Below, piece by piece: positions 24,381 through 35,186 of a DNA stretch of 64,000 nucleotides. This stretch comes from Spodoptera frugiperda (Eukaryota > Arthropoda > Insecta > Lepidoptera > Noctuidae), in NCBI RefSeq assembly GCF_023101765.2, contig NC_064226.1, positions 14,763,251 to 14,827,250 of the forward strand, written 5' to 3'. The notes beneath the pieces were generated by a model. It did not search any database and was not told the origin of the DNA. It saw only the letters and a program-made list of their open reading frames with translations. Positions within the stretch are counted from its first letter, which is position 1; each line of letters starts with the position of its first letter. The translations under genes were made by a program, and so were the position numbers.

Positions 24381-24576
24381 CAGACCACCACAGATGGGGC
24401 CCAGTAGGGTTGATGCCTGATCCGGAGCTGCGGACTATCTAGCGCGTTTACAGGGACCCCGGCTCGAAAAGCAGGAGTAGGAACGGGGTGGTTTTTAATC
24501 AGTAAGAGTCTGACACAACCTCTCGCCTCGCCTAAGGCAGGAGAAGTAATTAGATCATTTTCCCCCCTTAAAATAA
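24381..24576 (+). repeat. SINE-like retroelement copy (GAAAAGCAGGAGTAG family)
   Basis: Near-complete copy: GATCCGGAGCTGCGGACTAT, GGCTCGAAAAGCAGGAGTAG, TCAGTAAGAGTCTGACA, then GGCAGGAGAAGTAATTAGAT and a C/T-rich end. Confidence 0.7.
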
Positions 24577-25149
24577 AGCCCCTAAGACGCTACGACCAAT
24601 CACACTAAATATATATCTAAGTATTATTAGTAGTTGACCCTTACCTATTTATGCCTATTTAGGTACTCATACAAAGTTCTTACCTATTAGGTACTAAATA
24701 AGGTAAAGAAATATAAAAAAGTGCTACGTTTGTGCGTCGTTAACCTCTTTCTGATGTTCTAATGAGATTTTAAAGACTTTATGCATTAGTTATACTAGTT
24801 TTGCACGTAAAGTAGAGCCGTTTTTTATGTTTTTTTTTTTCTATTAAATATTCATAGGTACAGTACTGAAAATATTCTTTGTGTAAAATTAATTTAACTT
24901 CAATAATTTTTGTTCACTCGTGAATTCGAAAGTGGCTGTTGAAGATGATCTTGAACAGTTTTATTAGTTTTCTAATCGTTTGTTAATTAAGTGGTTAATC
25001 TTAGAGTTGTTTGTTTTTAGGTACGAGTACCTACTGTCGGTTTAAGACAAATTCTAAAACTAATATTAAAACAAAAGTTTTCGTGTTGCTTATCTAATAT
25101 TTACCGATCACTGAGATTTTCTATATTTTCATTTAAGAGTATAGCATGA

Positions 25150-25285
25150 CTAGCTTCTTTCAGTGACTTGGCCCACGTTTTCGGAGGATAAAAACGGGGC
25201 TTACGTATTATTCCAGACCATAATCTATCACTGTTACAATCAACCGTTATGACGTGAATGAGTAACAAACAAACATACAAACTTT
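25150..25285 (-). mobile_element. Lep1-type Helitron fragment (minus)
   Basis: The plus strand begins CTAGCTTCTTTCAGTGACTT, i.e. a Helitron 3' CTAG end on the minus strand. It is followed by GGCTTACGTATTATTCCAGA and ACAAACAAACATACAAAC, matching the fragment at 28885-29045. The 5' TC end is missing. Confidence 0.55.
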
Positions 25286-25360
25286 AAGATGTGGGAATCG
25301 AACCTAAAACCTTATACTCAACAGTTGCACTCGCTGAAATATTAAGACAGCTATGTATGA

Positions 25361-25500
25361 TTATCCGGAGCTGCGGATAACAGGATTACCGGGGCTCCGG
25401 CTCAAAAAGCAGGAGTAAGAACGGGTTGGTTTTTAGTCAGTAAGAGTCTGAAACTCCCTCTCGCCTCGTCCAAGGCGGGAGAAGTCATTGGATTCCCAGC
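25361..25500 (+). repeat. SINE-like retroelement copy (GAAAAGCAGGAGTAG family)
   Basis: TATCCGGAGCTGCGGATAAC, GGGGCTCCGGCTCAAAAAGC, AGTCAGTAAGAGTCTGAAAC, CCAAGGCGGGAGAAGTCATT. 5'-truncated relative to 24381. Confidence 0.7.
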
Positions 25501-26885
25501 CAATAAATATTGGGTTTCCATGGTTGCACTCGAGAAATAAGATCTACTCTTACCTAAGTACTTTCATATAGACTTCTTCAACAATTCGTCTATAAGGTAT
25601 TTTTTAAGGCTTCGATTGCACTCAACACAAACAGGCTAGGAGGCTGGAAGGCAGTTTGTCAATAAAATCCTTTCATTATTACATTCCGTCGCGCGCAGCA
25701 GTGTTTTATTGCGCTCCTTACGGCTAATAGCCTCTCGAACTACAAGTGAAATAAGTTTACCTATGTCTCTCCACTCCCTACTCGGTAACAACACTAGAAA
25801 ACAATATGATTGTACCTTAGTAGCTATAGTACTGTATTTTTGTAACGTTTTCTGTGTATTTTTTCTACGTAGCTACGCTTAGAATGTAAAGATTCTTAGT
25901 GTTGATCGAGCAAGGTCGACAAGCGAGCAAGTGCTTTCGGATCCCATTTCTGGGATGTGTAAAATCTTATTGATGTAGGTATTTTTAATTATTTTGTGAG
26001 TCTCAATAATAAAAGGGAGTTTGGTTTTAGTGCATCAGGTTTTTGTGCCAAATAAACTTTTGTTAGTATTGCTTTCGCACCATTACTTAAGTGACCTGAG
26101 TAACTGGGAAAAATTTAAGTACGGAAAAATCATTTTGTAGTTACAATAAGTAGGTACCTATGCAAATGCAAATACTATGCAATGACTAAGCAGAGGCCGA
26201 AATAAGACCTACCTACGTGTTTCAAATGCATCACCAGTAGATTTGTTGATCAATCTATGGGTACATAGGTGGTAGGTACCTACTTTTATTTACTAGCAAT
26301 GCGGTCCAATGAATTTTGTAAAAAAATATTTCACACAGCAAATTTTTATTTTACGACCCCTAATTCTTATTTTATGGCCGACATTGCGGCGCTAATGGTT
26401 TTACCTTCTGATTTTTTTTTTCTCAACAAAATAATCGTTCAGTTTTATGTCACGCAGCTATCGCGTTGAATAGAAAACTATTATTGAGTTTTTAATAAAA
26501 ATCATAAACACTTTTATGATGTTTTACGTCTCTCGAATATTACTGATAGAGCTGAAAAAGTCAAACTACAATTACAAATATATTTTATAACTAACTGTTG
26601 CTAACATAGGTACTACAAACATTAATTAGACTTAATGTAAAAAAAAGTGTATGACAAAGGCACAGACTAAGAGTCAGTGGAGAACTAATAAAAACAGAAA
26701 TAATAAACAAATCTAAATGTTTTTCAGGGCTTTGCCTACATGGTCAGAGAAAAAAAATAGCCTATATAACATAGTCTTTATAAAATAGTTCAATTTTGTT
26801 CTTTCAATCGTTGCTGTTTGCCCAGAAAAATACCAAAGAAATAATATAGGTAAGTAGTAACCGAATTCACACGCAAAATACGCAG
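25501..26885. other. Intergenic, no gene recognised
   Basis: AT-rich DNA with short open frames only. A slightly GC-richer patch (TTCCGTCGCGCGCAGCAGTG) lies at about 25685-25745. No repeat family recognised with confidence. Confidence 0.4.
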
Positions 26886-26889
26886 AAAT

Positions 26890-27235
26890 CCCGCCTACAT
26901 CAACTGCAGGCGGTCTTTTGGGGCCACGGGTGCATAGATCGGGGACTCTAGGCGTCCAACCAGTGACCACAGGGAAGATGGCACAGTGGTCACGTCCTGC
27001 TATGGAACTTGCACACCAAGGCTCATGGAAGACGCTTGTCTCCCTAGGGATGTGGCGTAAGTGGCATTGCATAGTGAGCTGGTCTTCTAGTAAGACTCGA
27101 TGCCTCGTACAGGTGTTGAGAGTGGCCACCGGAATGGTTTTAGTAAGGGAAAAGTCCCACACTCTCTAGTCTTTTATCCCCTATAAGTTAGGGGCCTTTT
27201 GAAGGTTTCCCCCGTCATCAAAATAAAAAAAATAT
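26890..27235 (+). repeat. LINE-type retroelement 3' end
   Basis: The 3' part carries CCCACACTCTCTAGTCTTTTATCCCC, then GGGGCCTTTTGAAGGTTTCCCCC and an A-rich tail. A shortened relative at 54355-54530 has CTACACTCCCTAGTTTTTTATCCCC and CTTGAAGGTTTCCCCCC. The upstream GC-rich part (CACGGGTGCATAGATCGG) probably belongs to the same element. The coding frame is broken. Confidence 0.6.
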
Positions 27236-27239
27236 AAGT

Positions 27240-28505
27240 ATGCATAATTTCATATACGTAATTTCTATATAAAAAAACTTTCCTTTCTTTTAGCTAATCT
27301 TTTTACATATCTAGGTAAGCTTTTACATTAGTAGTCATACATAAAGTCGCCATGTCCTTAGGAAAACTTGGAAAACGCTCTGAGCATGAGTAAGTTATGA
27401 TCAAAATGTTAGAAATAAACTTTTAGGGACAGAAACTTTGATTTAGGTTCCTCTGTGAAGAGCTTCGGAACTAATTTTTTACTTCAACGACTACTTACAT
27501 TACGTTTACATGTTACGGTGAATGTGTTTCTAAATTATTGAAATGTAACCGATTTTCAGAAGGACATGAAACTCTTTATTTGTTTATCCCCGCAGTACAC
27601 GATGCTATTTAATATTAAAAAATATAGCTCGGTCTGTATTGTTATGTTATTCAGTAAATATTTTACATATTGTTTTCTTAATTTAAAAACATGTAGTACT
27701 ATAACAAGCCCCTATTTATTAAGCTTCGCTTGGAGTGGCCGCAGTGATAGCGGGAAAAATATTAAAAAATATCAAATATTATATTATGACGAGAAATCAG
27801 GGCAGGTAAATTATTTTCTAGGGAATTATATTTATATGAAATATAAAAAACAAATACGTAGGTACAGACATAATGTAATATTCGGTCTCTTATTCCCTGA
27901 AAAAAACATAAACAAAGAGTAACAAGAAATACTACATCATTATTTTGATAACAAAATGTTCGTACCTAATTGAACGTAGGTAATTTGTGGCTGATAAACT
28001 TACGTTTTATGAAGGACAACATTGTATGTATTATTATGCTAATTATGCTAATTGAAAAATGCTATTATTCAGTTGACGAATTTTTTAATGACAAATTAAT
28101 TTAAACTTGACATTGCTATGTCTTAAAGATTTCATTGTTTTTTTCTCTCAAATTGATTATTATTTTCCTTTAATTCTTGTGACATTCATCATTAAGTATT
28201 AAATCCCTGGTTTGTTTTTTCAAATTTCTCGGATGCTTCAAGTTGCAACTAATAATATTGTTCTCTATAGCGAACTATGTGAACCAACTACTAAGATCAA
28301 GTCGTTGTTATCACCTATGTTAAACAAAAACAAATAATAAAAGAAAATGCAGGCAACGCATCATTCTTATTTTCACAAACAATATCTCATTTCATTCGAC
28401 ATACCTAACTATCGAATAATGTCATACGGCAATAAGTTGGCCTTATGTACCATTATTTAATTGTATTGTGTATATTAACGATTAAATAAATAAATGAATA
28501 GTGCA
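27240..28505. other. AT-rich intergenic DNA
   Basis: Very AT-rich. The longest open frame (27566-27922) has no recognisable domain and reads like low-complexity chance translation. Nothing else seen. Confidence 0.45.
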
Positions 28506-28509
28506 GTTT

Positions 28510-28790
28510 AAATTCTCATCGATTCTACTTACAACGCGGTCAGTAAGACCCCGCCCCAATAGCGAGGTCCGATTTTCCCGGGCCCCGGGACCTGGGGGAC
28601 GGTTATTGAAAAAGTTAGCGGCGGCCGAGGGCTGGCCGTGAATTAATGCCGCGCAAATACGGGGACCACTCCATACTTTACCTTATCGAGGACAAGTAAA
28701 AGAAATGTAAGGGATTTCGAGACGAGCCCGCGGCCGCGTCTCGTTCCGATTAAATATTAGATGCCGAATTAAAACGTGATTGATATTGAT
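28510..28790. promoter_or_regulatory. GC-rich candidate conserved non-coding element
   Basis: A sharp GC island in AT-rich DNA: CCCCGCCCCAATAGCGAGG, CCCGGGCCCCGGGACC, AGCGGCGGCCGAGGG, and an AT-rich homeodomain-like end GCCGAATTAAAACGTGATTGAT. No open frame, no repeat match elsewhere in the window. Such blocks in insects are often deeply conserved enhancers; here that is inference. Confidence 0.35.
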
Positions 28791-28884
28791 TTTTTTTTGA
28801 ACTGAGTTTGTTAAATAAGCAGTATTGTGTGTGTAATTACTTATCGGTATTTTCTGAATTTATCCCTTCTTCTTCTTTAATTGA

Positions 28885-29045
28885 CTAGCTTTTAACAGCG
28901 GCTTCACCCGCGTCCTCGTGGGATAGAAAGTAGTAGTAAAGGCTTATGTGTTATTCCAGAACATAATCTACCCCTGTTCCAAATTTCATCTCGATCCTTT
29001 CAGTTGTTTTCACTAGAAAGAATAAAGAATAACAAACATACATTT
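28885..29045 (-). mobile_element. Lep1-type Helitron fragment (minus)
   Basis: Starts CTAGCTTTTAACAGCGGCTT (3' end on the minus strand), with a CACCCGCGTCCTCGTGGG hairpin-like part, then TTCCAAATTTCATCTCGATC and AACAAACATAC. The 5' end is lost. Confidence 0.6.
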
Positions 29046-29192
29046 GCTTGCATGCATTTACTTATAGGTAATATCAGTAGAACTGTTAATAGTTTGTAAA
29101 AAAAAAGGAAAATTGCCTTACACTAGTATTGTCTCTCTAAAATTAAAATTTTATCGGTATAGAACATTCACAACTATTCAGACATACAAAAT

Positions 29193-29349
29193 TAATTATT
29201 ATGTTATTGGCTTACTCTCGTATCTGTTTGACGAGGAGCTCGACTAGTATCAAGCCATGCTAGAGGCTCATATTCATGAGCAGCATTCCGCGTCTTGTAT
29301 TCCTCGTCAAACAGTTACTTGAGTAAACCGATAACATAACAATGAATTA
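29193..29349. mobile_element. Foldback MITE, compact copy
   Basis: Same family as 14983-15259: TAATTATTATGTTATTGGCT at the left, CAAACAGTTACTTGAGTAAA at the right, interior CATATTCATGAGCAGCATTC. About 157 bp, lacking the GC-rich insert of the first copy. Confidence 0.8.
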
Positions 29350-29931
29350 AGTATGTCTGACGAAAGTTATAATAAATCATACAAAATTATAATATCTTTT
29401 TGATGCTCGCTTTTAAATCAGTAGATTTAATCAGGTATCTTTTTAAATTTTCTATTGGCAAGAAAATGAAGCCATCATGGTATAATAAGGTATCAGAGCT
29501 GAAGGATGAATCACCAAATTTTCATACCGTCATCCTGCATGATGGATAAGGTGTGTGCCAGGTAATATTGCTTAGATAATTATGTTAACTTTACTTATGA
29601 AACTTGATGGTGGCAAGTTTAATACAGTTACGCTGACATTACGGTGAGATGCTTTATTAGTTTATGAATTCAGAAATTAAATAACAATGTATCTAGTTGC
29701 TTTTTGGGAAATTAAGTCGGTCTTGTAAATGATTTGAAAATATTAGACACGTATTTTTATTTTATATCAGAAACTACTTTCAATGATATATTGATTTGAA
29801 ATATCGAGAGACGTCACTTCTACTTACATTTTATACGTAGAAATTAAATGATCTCAAACTAAACAATAAACTTCCCTAAACAGTCGAGATTCTTTGATGG
29901 CTTTTATGAAAACGATCAAGAAGATTTAAGT

Positions 29932-30345
29932 GTGGGAGAGCCAAGCTTCGGCACGAATGGGCCGGCTCGACCGGAGCCAAACGGCTTCACAGAAAAACGA
30001 CGTGAAACCACGCTTGCGTTGTTTTCTTGTATGATTGAGGTTACCGGAGGCCTAATTACCTCCCTTCTTAATCTTCCCTGATCCCGTGCACGAGTGCACT
30101 AGATTGACCACCAACAGGGAGCGATGGCGGGACATCGTGAGGCGAGCAACATCTGCCACACAACCCACAGACACTACAAGTTGACCACGACCACTCTGTC
30201 AAGAGTGATACGAATAAGAAGAAGATAATCTTCCCAAGAACCTAAATTAATTAAAATTACTAACCGCCGACAACGCACTTTTAACGCCTTTGTTATTTTG
30301 GGTGTCCATGAGCGACGCTATTAGCATCATTAGGTGATCTGTCCA
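29932..30345 (-). repeat. Composite dispersed repeat (GGACACCC family and flanks)
   Basis: TGTGGGAGAGCCAAGCTTCG...GAGGTTACCGGAGGCCTAATTACC corresponds in reverse to the GTAACCTC...CTCTCCCAC end of the 39565-39800 repeat. It is followed by CAACGCACTTTTAACGCCTTTG and GGGTGTCCATGAG. An unrelated insert lies between. Confidence 0.6.
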
Positions 30346-30459
30346 CGGACATATGGTACTTATATCACAACTTTAAAGAACCTTTTTCCTTTTATAAACT
30401 ACACTGATTAGCTAACTTCCCTAGTTTACCGTACAAGTCTGAGCATTTAATGTACGCTG

Positions 30460-30860
30460 TATACTTTGATACCTCTGTTTATTATAAAACTTTTGCACGC
30501 GGAAGTGCAGACGACACGTGGACGAGATGACACAAATATTTACGTTCACTTTATTAATACAAGTGGCAGACGCAATTAATGCATTAAAAAATAAACTGTC
30601 TCCCTTTTCCATAAAGTGTATTCTTGGTCAAAAACACAAATATGTACGTATGGTGTTTACAAAAGTAATATACAAGGCGGATATTATGAATGGGGATGTC
30701 GGTAGAGGGCACCCTAGATGGACCCATAGTGACCAGATTGGCGATATATCTTTTAAAGAAGGGCCAAAATTAAAAGTACCTTTAACCGACGAGCATGCAT
30801 GACAAGACTGATGACTGTTGATGAAGCGGGCGTTCATGGTCTCTGCCCATCTCTAAGATT
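30460..30860 (+). pseudogene. RTE-like LINE ORF remnant, C-terminal end
   Basis: The plus-strand frame contains GRGHPRWTHSDQIGDI and, after a frameshift, ACMTRLMTVDEAG. These resemble the C-terminal end of the reverse-transcriptase polyprotein of lepidopteran non-LTR elements, as I recall it. The frame is broken, and only the last ~120 codons remain. Confidence 0.6.
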
Positions 30861-30869
30861 ATCGAAACC

Positions 30870-30995
30870 TGGACTTATAATTTCGAATTATAAGTTTGAA
30901 ATCGCCAACCCGCATTGAGCAAGCGTCATGTGATCAGTGGGTGCGTGCGAGAAGAGGTCTTTGGTCAGCAGTCGCCACTTATAGGCTGTTGATGT
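30870..30995 (-). repeat. RTE-like LINE 3' fragment (minus)
   Basis: The minus strand reads CCTATAAGTGGCGACTGCTG, then GACCTCTTCTC and GCTTGCTCAATGCGGGTTGG. This is the same tail as 35498-35815 in opposite orientation, abutting the unrelated ORF remnant at 30460-30860. Confidence 0.65.
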
Positions 30996-31384
30996 ATCTA
31001 TTTAGATAGTTGTAGGTTCAGTAGTTGTATCTATTTTAGAGAATTACTTAATCGAAAAACTTCAACTTTTTAAAATAATAACTCTAATCAGCAGTCGTAT
31101 TGATCTCACTGAACATTTGAATATAACGATGTGAAACGTTAAAAGTTTCAGTTAACAACGTTGTTATAATAACTCTGGGAGTCAAGAGTCACAGTAGCGT
31201 TAAAGTTAAATATATGATTCCAGTATACTATAGTGCAATATTTCATTTGAAACAGTTTGTCAGCGGCCGATGGTTGGGTTCATCTCGTTAAACTGAACTC
31301 ACGCTCTCCCAATACGTATTGCAATCGCAATAATAACAGTTTAATAAAACAAAATATAACGCAACACATGTTTAATTACTAAGT

Positions 31385-32602
31385 TTATGTACAGGTATAG
31401 CTGCCGGTCTCTAGATAAGACAAAACAATTGGAGTCAAATAATTAGGTATGTCTTTACCATAAATAAAATCAAGATGGCCAAATGTCTTGTCAGAGAGCA
31501 CGCAAAGTGAAGATTTCTGTAGTTTCGATTGAAGCAACTTTATGTCAGTGACGTTGGCCACATAGTCATTTTCACTGCCCAGGAACACCCAAGGCATTGT
31601 CACACCAGACAAGTCATATAGCGGGGGCTTCGCCGTACCATACGTAGCTACATTTCTAAGCACCCCATAGTCATACTCAGAGAATCCATTGTTCTGAATC
31701 TGTCCCCATCTGATGAAGTTCTTAAGAGATGTTCCTGAAGGAGTATGCCCAACTACTACAGGTAACACATCGTCTGTTATCTGAAACTTGTTGTACCCTA
31801 GAACTGCGAAGACGAGGATGGAACAGAAAGGATACGCCAGGCTTGTAGTACCGCAGAGTAGTTCTGCAGAATTTTGCACAAGGCCACCGCGTTTCAACAC
31901 TTCTAGGTTTAGTAACGGACCAGTTAGTGTCAACCCTGGAGCAATGATGCTCTGTAACTGGATCACGATGAACCTGGAGTGATCTAACCACGCTGTAGGT
32001 GACAAACCAAACCCAACCTTTATCTTATCATTGTACTCGGGCTTCTTTGCACAAAGAATTAGCAACATGGAGACTCCCTGCGAGTGTGCCACGTATGAGA
32101 GTTGCGATTCCTTTGTTTCAAGTAAGACATAATCTATGGCTGCGGGTAGATCTAAGACGGCCTGCTCGTCGACGGAAAAGTCCCAGAATTTTGAGTCTCT
32201 GTCGGGGTTCAATGTTGTGTGGTTTCTGCTGTAGAAGTTTCCTCTAACATTAGGAACCCAGACGTCATAGCAGTTGTCAGAGTAGACGTAGCAATGTGCC
32301 TTCCCGGGCCCTGGTATGAGACAGTCATCGCCGCTGAGGTAGAGGCCGTGCATGAACATTATTACACCTTTGGAGGTCTCACAACTTTTCTGTATAGGCA
32401 GTCGGAAAAGGCTCAAGATGTACCCATCTTTGGTCGTCACGAAATGCTGTTCAGCGGTGTAGCCATCATAGTTGGCCAACTCTAGGAATGGCAGATCTTG
32501 TCGTGGTGATACTTTGAAGTCACCGAATACGGACTCGATGTCATTGCCACCGCAAGCAGTGTGCACAATGCAGAGCACTATCGCAGCAACGAGGAATTTC
32601 AT
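31385..32602 (-). CDS. Secreted acid lipase (lipase-3 / gastric lipase family)
   Basis: Alpha/beta-hydrolase lipase probably acting on triacylglycerol or sterol esters outside cells or in lysosomes. 405 residues, one coding exon. Signal peptide MKFLVAAIVLCIVHTACG. N-terminal lipase domain (about 37-100) with YDGYTAEQHFVTTKDGYIL, then GNFYSRNHTTLNP and FWDFSVDEQAVLDLPAAIDY as in the family. Catalytic Ser174 in VAHSQG, Asp346 in GSENDY and His376 in FGHLDF are all present, so it looks active. The usual GHSQG is AHSQG here. An acceptor (TATATTCCAG) lies 10 bases upstream of the ATG, so a non-coding leader exon at 33672-33716 is likely. Exact substrate unknown; moths have many paralogues, often expressed in midgut. 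Confidence 0.92.
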   Translation of the reverse strand: MKFLVAAIVLCIVHTACGGNDIESVFGDFKVSPRQDLPFLELANYDGYTAEQHFVTTKDGYILSLFRLPIQKSCETSKGVIMFMHGLYLSGDDCLIPGPGKAHCYVYSDNCYDVWVPNVRGNFYSRNHTTLNPDRDSKFWDFSVDEQAVLDLPAAIDYVLLETKESQLSYVAHSQGVSMLLILCAKKPEYNDKIKVGFGLSPTAWLDHSRFIVIQLQSIIAPGLTLTGPLLNLEVLKRGGLVQNSAELLCGTTSLAYPFCSILVFAVLGYNKFQITDDVLPVVVGHTPSGTSLKNFIRWGQIQNNGFSEYDYGVLRNVATYGTAKPPLYDLSGVTMPWVFLGSENDYVANVTDIKLLQSKLQKSSLCVLSDKTFGHLDFIYGKDIPNYLTPIVLSYLETGSYTCT

Positions 32603-32612
32603 GATTTATTTC

Positions 32613-33671
32613 CTGGAATATAAAAAAAATGTTAAGTGTGTAATCGAAATTTATACGTAGTACTATCATGAAGCAGGTAAATAGCACTATGGAAGATAGG
32701 GCGTGAGAACTATTTCTGCGTCAATTTTATTTCCGAATGGAATATTAATTGATCACTAACAAAATGCCTTTGTATGACACACCGCGTAAAGATCGATATT
32801 ATTACTGGCTTCAGAATTAAAAGGGAAATAATTAATAAAAAAATAAAAAATATTGTATAGGCCTACCTATACAATAATGTTTTATATACCGGTTTTTTAT
32901 TTTAATTAGCCAAACAAAAAACCAGTTAATTATTATTATAGGACAGGTGGTTCAAGTTTTTGTTATCTTTCAGTTAATTATTTAATCTTTATTTGAACCG
33001 ATGAAATTTGATGAATACCAGGGGAAGAACAATAGGTACTTTACTAAACCTTTGTACTGCGTAATAAGTAACTCTAGATTCTATGAGAATGTCGAAATAA
33101 AAACAAAGAAACTTTGGTTTTACTGATGTATTAAATTAATCTGTAGATTTACTTACTGCCAATTTTATTTCAATAACCGATCTTAATCCAAAATCTTATG
33201 ATGATCGATGTTTATTTTTGATAAAAAATTCTATAGAACTAATGTCAAAAATCGATCTTAATCTAAATCTCTAGATTTTGAATTGCTATTATGAAATGCA
33301 GCTGTTAGCAAATTTAAAGACAGACAAGTTCTTGATACTATTTTTTTTTATAATAACTATCGTAAGTCATACTAAATTAACTAAAAATCACGGTTTACTC
33401 ACGTAAACTAATAGAGAAAAGCTCTACTAGTTTCGAGTCACAGAGGGACTCTTCATTATGAGTAGCGTGCGCAGACGCGGCAACGTCGCGCAGCCTATTC
33501 AAACTAGCTTTACTCCATTAATTTACGTGAGTAAACCGTGATTTTTAGCTAGTGACAGACAGGTTATTGCTATCGGTCGGTAGTCATAAAATAGTAAGCA
33601 ACATTAATATTTTATGTCTTGAAGTACTAACTTACGAACAATAGTTATCAATAGATAAAATAAACACTAAC
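32613..33671 (-). other. Probable 5'UTR intron of the lipase gene
   Basis: Minus strand: donor AAAAGGTTAGTG at 33672/33671 and acceptor TTATATTCCAG ending at 32613, just before the start codon. The intron contains AT-rich DNA and the foldback MITE at 33381-33548. Predicted from splice signals and the upstream TATA box. Confidence 0.5.
33381..33548. mobile_element. Foldback MITE with perfect 27-bp inverted ends
   Basis: Starts CTAAAAATCACGGTTTACTC and ends with the exact inverse GAGTAAACCGTGATTTTTAG; the repeats extend 27 bp. The interior CTACTAGTTTCGAG and ATTATGAGTAGC echoes the CGACTAGTTTC and CATGAGCAGC words of the 14983/29193/55601 family, so the two are relatives. 168 bp. Confidence 0.8.
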
Positions 33672-33747
33672 CTTTTATGTCAAGACTAGAAAGATGGCAC
33701 TGTCGGTTCACTTATCAGCTACTTTAAGAAGATAAGCGCCTTATATA
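33672..33747 (-). promoter_or_regulatory. Probable lipase core promoter and leader exon
   Basis: TATATAA on the minus strand at 33747-33741, followed 30-45 bp downstream by ACAGTGCCATC (Inr-like) and the putative leader exon ending CATAAAAG at 33672. Consistent with the lipase 5'UTR intron. Confidence 0.45.
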
Positions 33748-34118
33748 GTATCGGAAATATTAATTTATTCTCAGTTTTTTAAGACCGTAACTATCCGTAC
33801 TATTTGGGATTAGGCCTTCTTACACACGACACAAGATTGTTTTGTTCAGTTATTTCAGCGTTACATAATAGTTAACAAAGGAAGATGGAATGACAAAGAA
33901 TGGTTTCAGTTAGAGCATTGTATAAATAAATTAATTTTTAACTTACCATAATGTTACGCTTTAAATCCCAACTGTTTTCTCTAAATCGGCAAAACTACGC
34001 ATTATTCATACTAAAGGTAATTGTCCTGTAGCTTATGTAATAGGTTAAACACCTACATAATAGAAGCCGATCATATTGTCGTTAGACATAGCATAGAAAA
34101 TGTTACTTAAGTGAATCT

Positions 34119-34209
34119 TTAACACATTGAACGCCGTGGTGGTCACCGGTGACCGACGTTAGTGGAGGATTTGCCTTCAACAGTTTTCTATTGGCAGTCA
34201 AAGACTTAA
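34119..34209 (+). mobile_element. TTAA-flanked piggyBac-like miniature element, copy 1
   Basis: TTAA, then CACATTGAACGCCGTGG, an internal 14-bp perfect palindrome GGTCACCGGTGACC, GCCTTCAACAGTTTTCTATT, GGCAGTCAAAGAC, TTAA. Read inward, the right end is GTCTTTGACTGCC, close to piggyBac superfamily ends. 83 bp between the TTAAs. Confidence 0.7.
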
Positions 34210-34239
34210 TTATCAGCCTCAAGTACCCTTAATTTGCTT

Positions 34240-34960
34240 CTTCTAACAAACCGAGATCGCGTTCGGCGCTCTGATTGACTGGCGCGAACGTACCAACCAA
34301 TCAGAGTACAGAATACGCTTTCGTTTCTATCTCGTTAAAAGTAAAACAAACTCGTATTAAGTCCTAAGACATCTACTTGATCATATACCTCCCCTAATGA
34401 CTTCCAGATCAGCTGGTTGGATGAGATCTGCAGAAACCGACTGTGTATATGAATAACAATGTCAAAGACTTAATAAACGAAATCCTTCACTGTGCGAGGA
34501 GTGCGTTTGTGCATGCATTGTCTGTGGCAATAAAACGCGCTCATTCCCTCGCTCCTTTCAACAGACCAGTCAAACTGCACTGCCTATCTCATTCATTGGC
34601 TCTGCTGATAAGCTGACTGATCTCATTTTTATTCACGTACAGGTATTTATATATTTACGTATGCATGTATGCATGTTTTGTAAGCAGCCTTAATATGTAA
34701 TACCTATGCATAAAATTAATTTATATGCATTAAAAATATTAGATACTTAATTGAATGAATGGGATGTTTAAATTATGATTTATCTATTAATAGTTCCACA
34801 TCGCCATGCAGTGCATTAATAGTTCTATAATAGACGACGATGCGGATATTTTGTTTTTCTAAAGAAAACCCGAATTTTCTTTACTTTAAATCATGTTGTG
34901 GTTAAGTAAATAGTCATTTCTGATAATGGCAAATGCAAGGCTCGACGAGTCTTTAAAACA
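34240..34960. other. Intergenic DNA with short hairpin and repeats
   Basis: CTCTGATTG...CAATCAGAG forms a small hairpin about 34270-34310 in a GATCGCGTTCGGCGCTC context that also occurs in part at 12418. The rest is AT-rich. No gene seen. Confidence 0.35.
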
Positions 34961-34963
34961 GGG

Positions 34964-35066
34964 GTACCCAACCTATTCTTGATTAAAGACCAATTTTTAT
35001 ATCAGTCGTGTTAAGTTAGGGATCACTATTAGTGTCTTTGGCGGACCACTAGTAGGAAACCACTGC
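34964..35066. mobile_element. Degenerate miniature hAT element
   Basis: CAGGGGTACCCAACC at the left; GGCGGACCACTAGTAGG and AAACCACTG at the right, with flanks CTTTAAAA / CATTAAAG as a possible 8-bp duplication. A shortened relative of 19779-20183. Confidence 0.6.
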
Positions 35067-35098
35067 ATTAAAGAGAGATTTATCAGCTGACGTTGCTG

Positions 35099-35186
35099 TT
35101 AACACATTGAACGCCGTGGTGGTGACCGGTGACCGACGTTAGCGGATTTGCCTTCAACAGTTTTCTATTGGCAGTGAAAGACTTAA
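35099..35186 (+). mobile_element. TTAA-flanked piggyBac-like miniature element, copy 2
   Basis: Nearly identical to copy 1 (34119-34209), in the same orientation, bounded by TTAA. One base of the palindrome has changed (GGTGACCGGTGACC) and three bases are deleted. The flanking DNA differs, which supports mobility rather than a local duplication. Confidence 0.7.

Noticed and set aside
26713..27169. Overlapping frames of 149 and 83 codons on opposite strands
   Set aside because: They lie in a GC-rich LINE 3' end (26890-27235) whose relative at 54355 lacks the frame.
27566..27922. 118-codon frame in AT-rich DNA
   Set aside because: Composition follows the local AT bias (Ile, Lys, Tyr, Phe), with no motif, no splice context and no conserved pattern.
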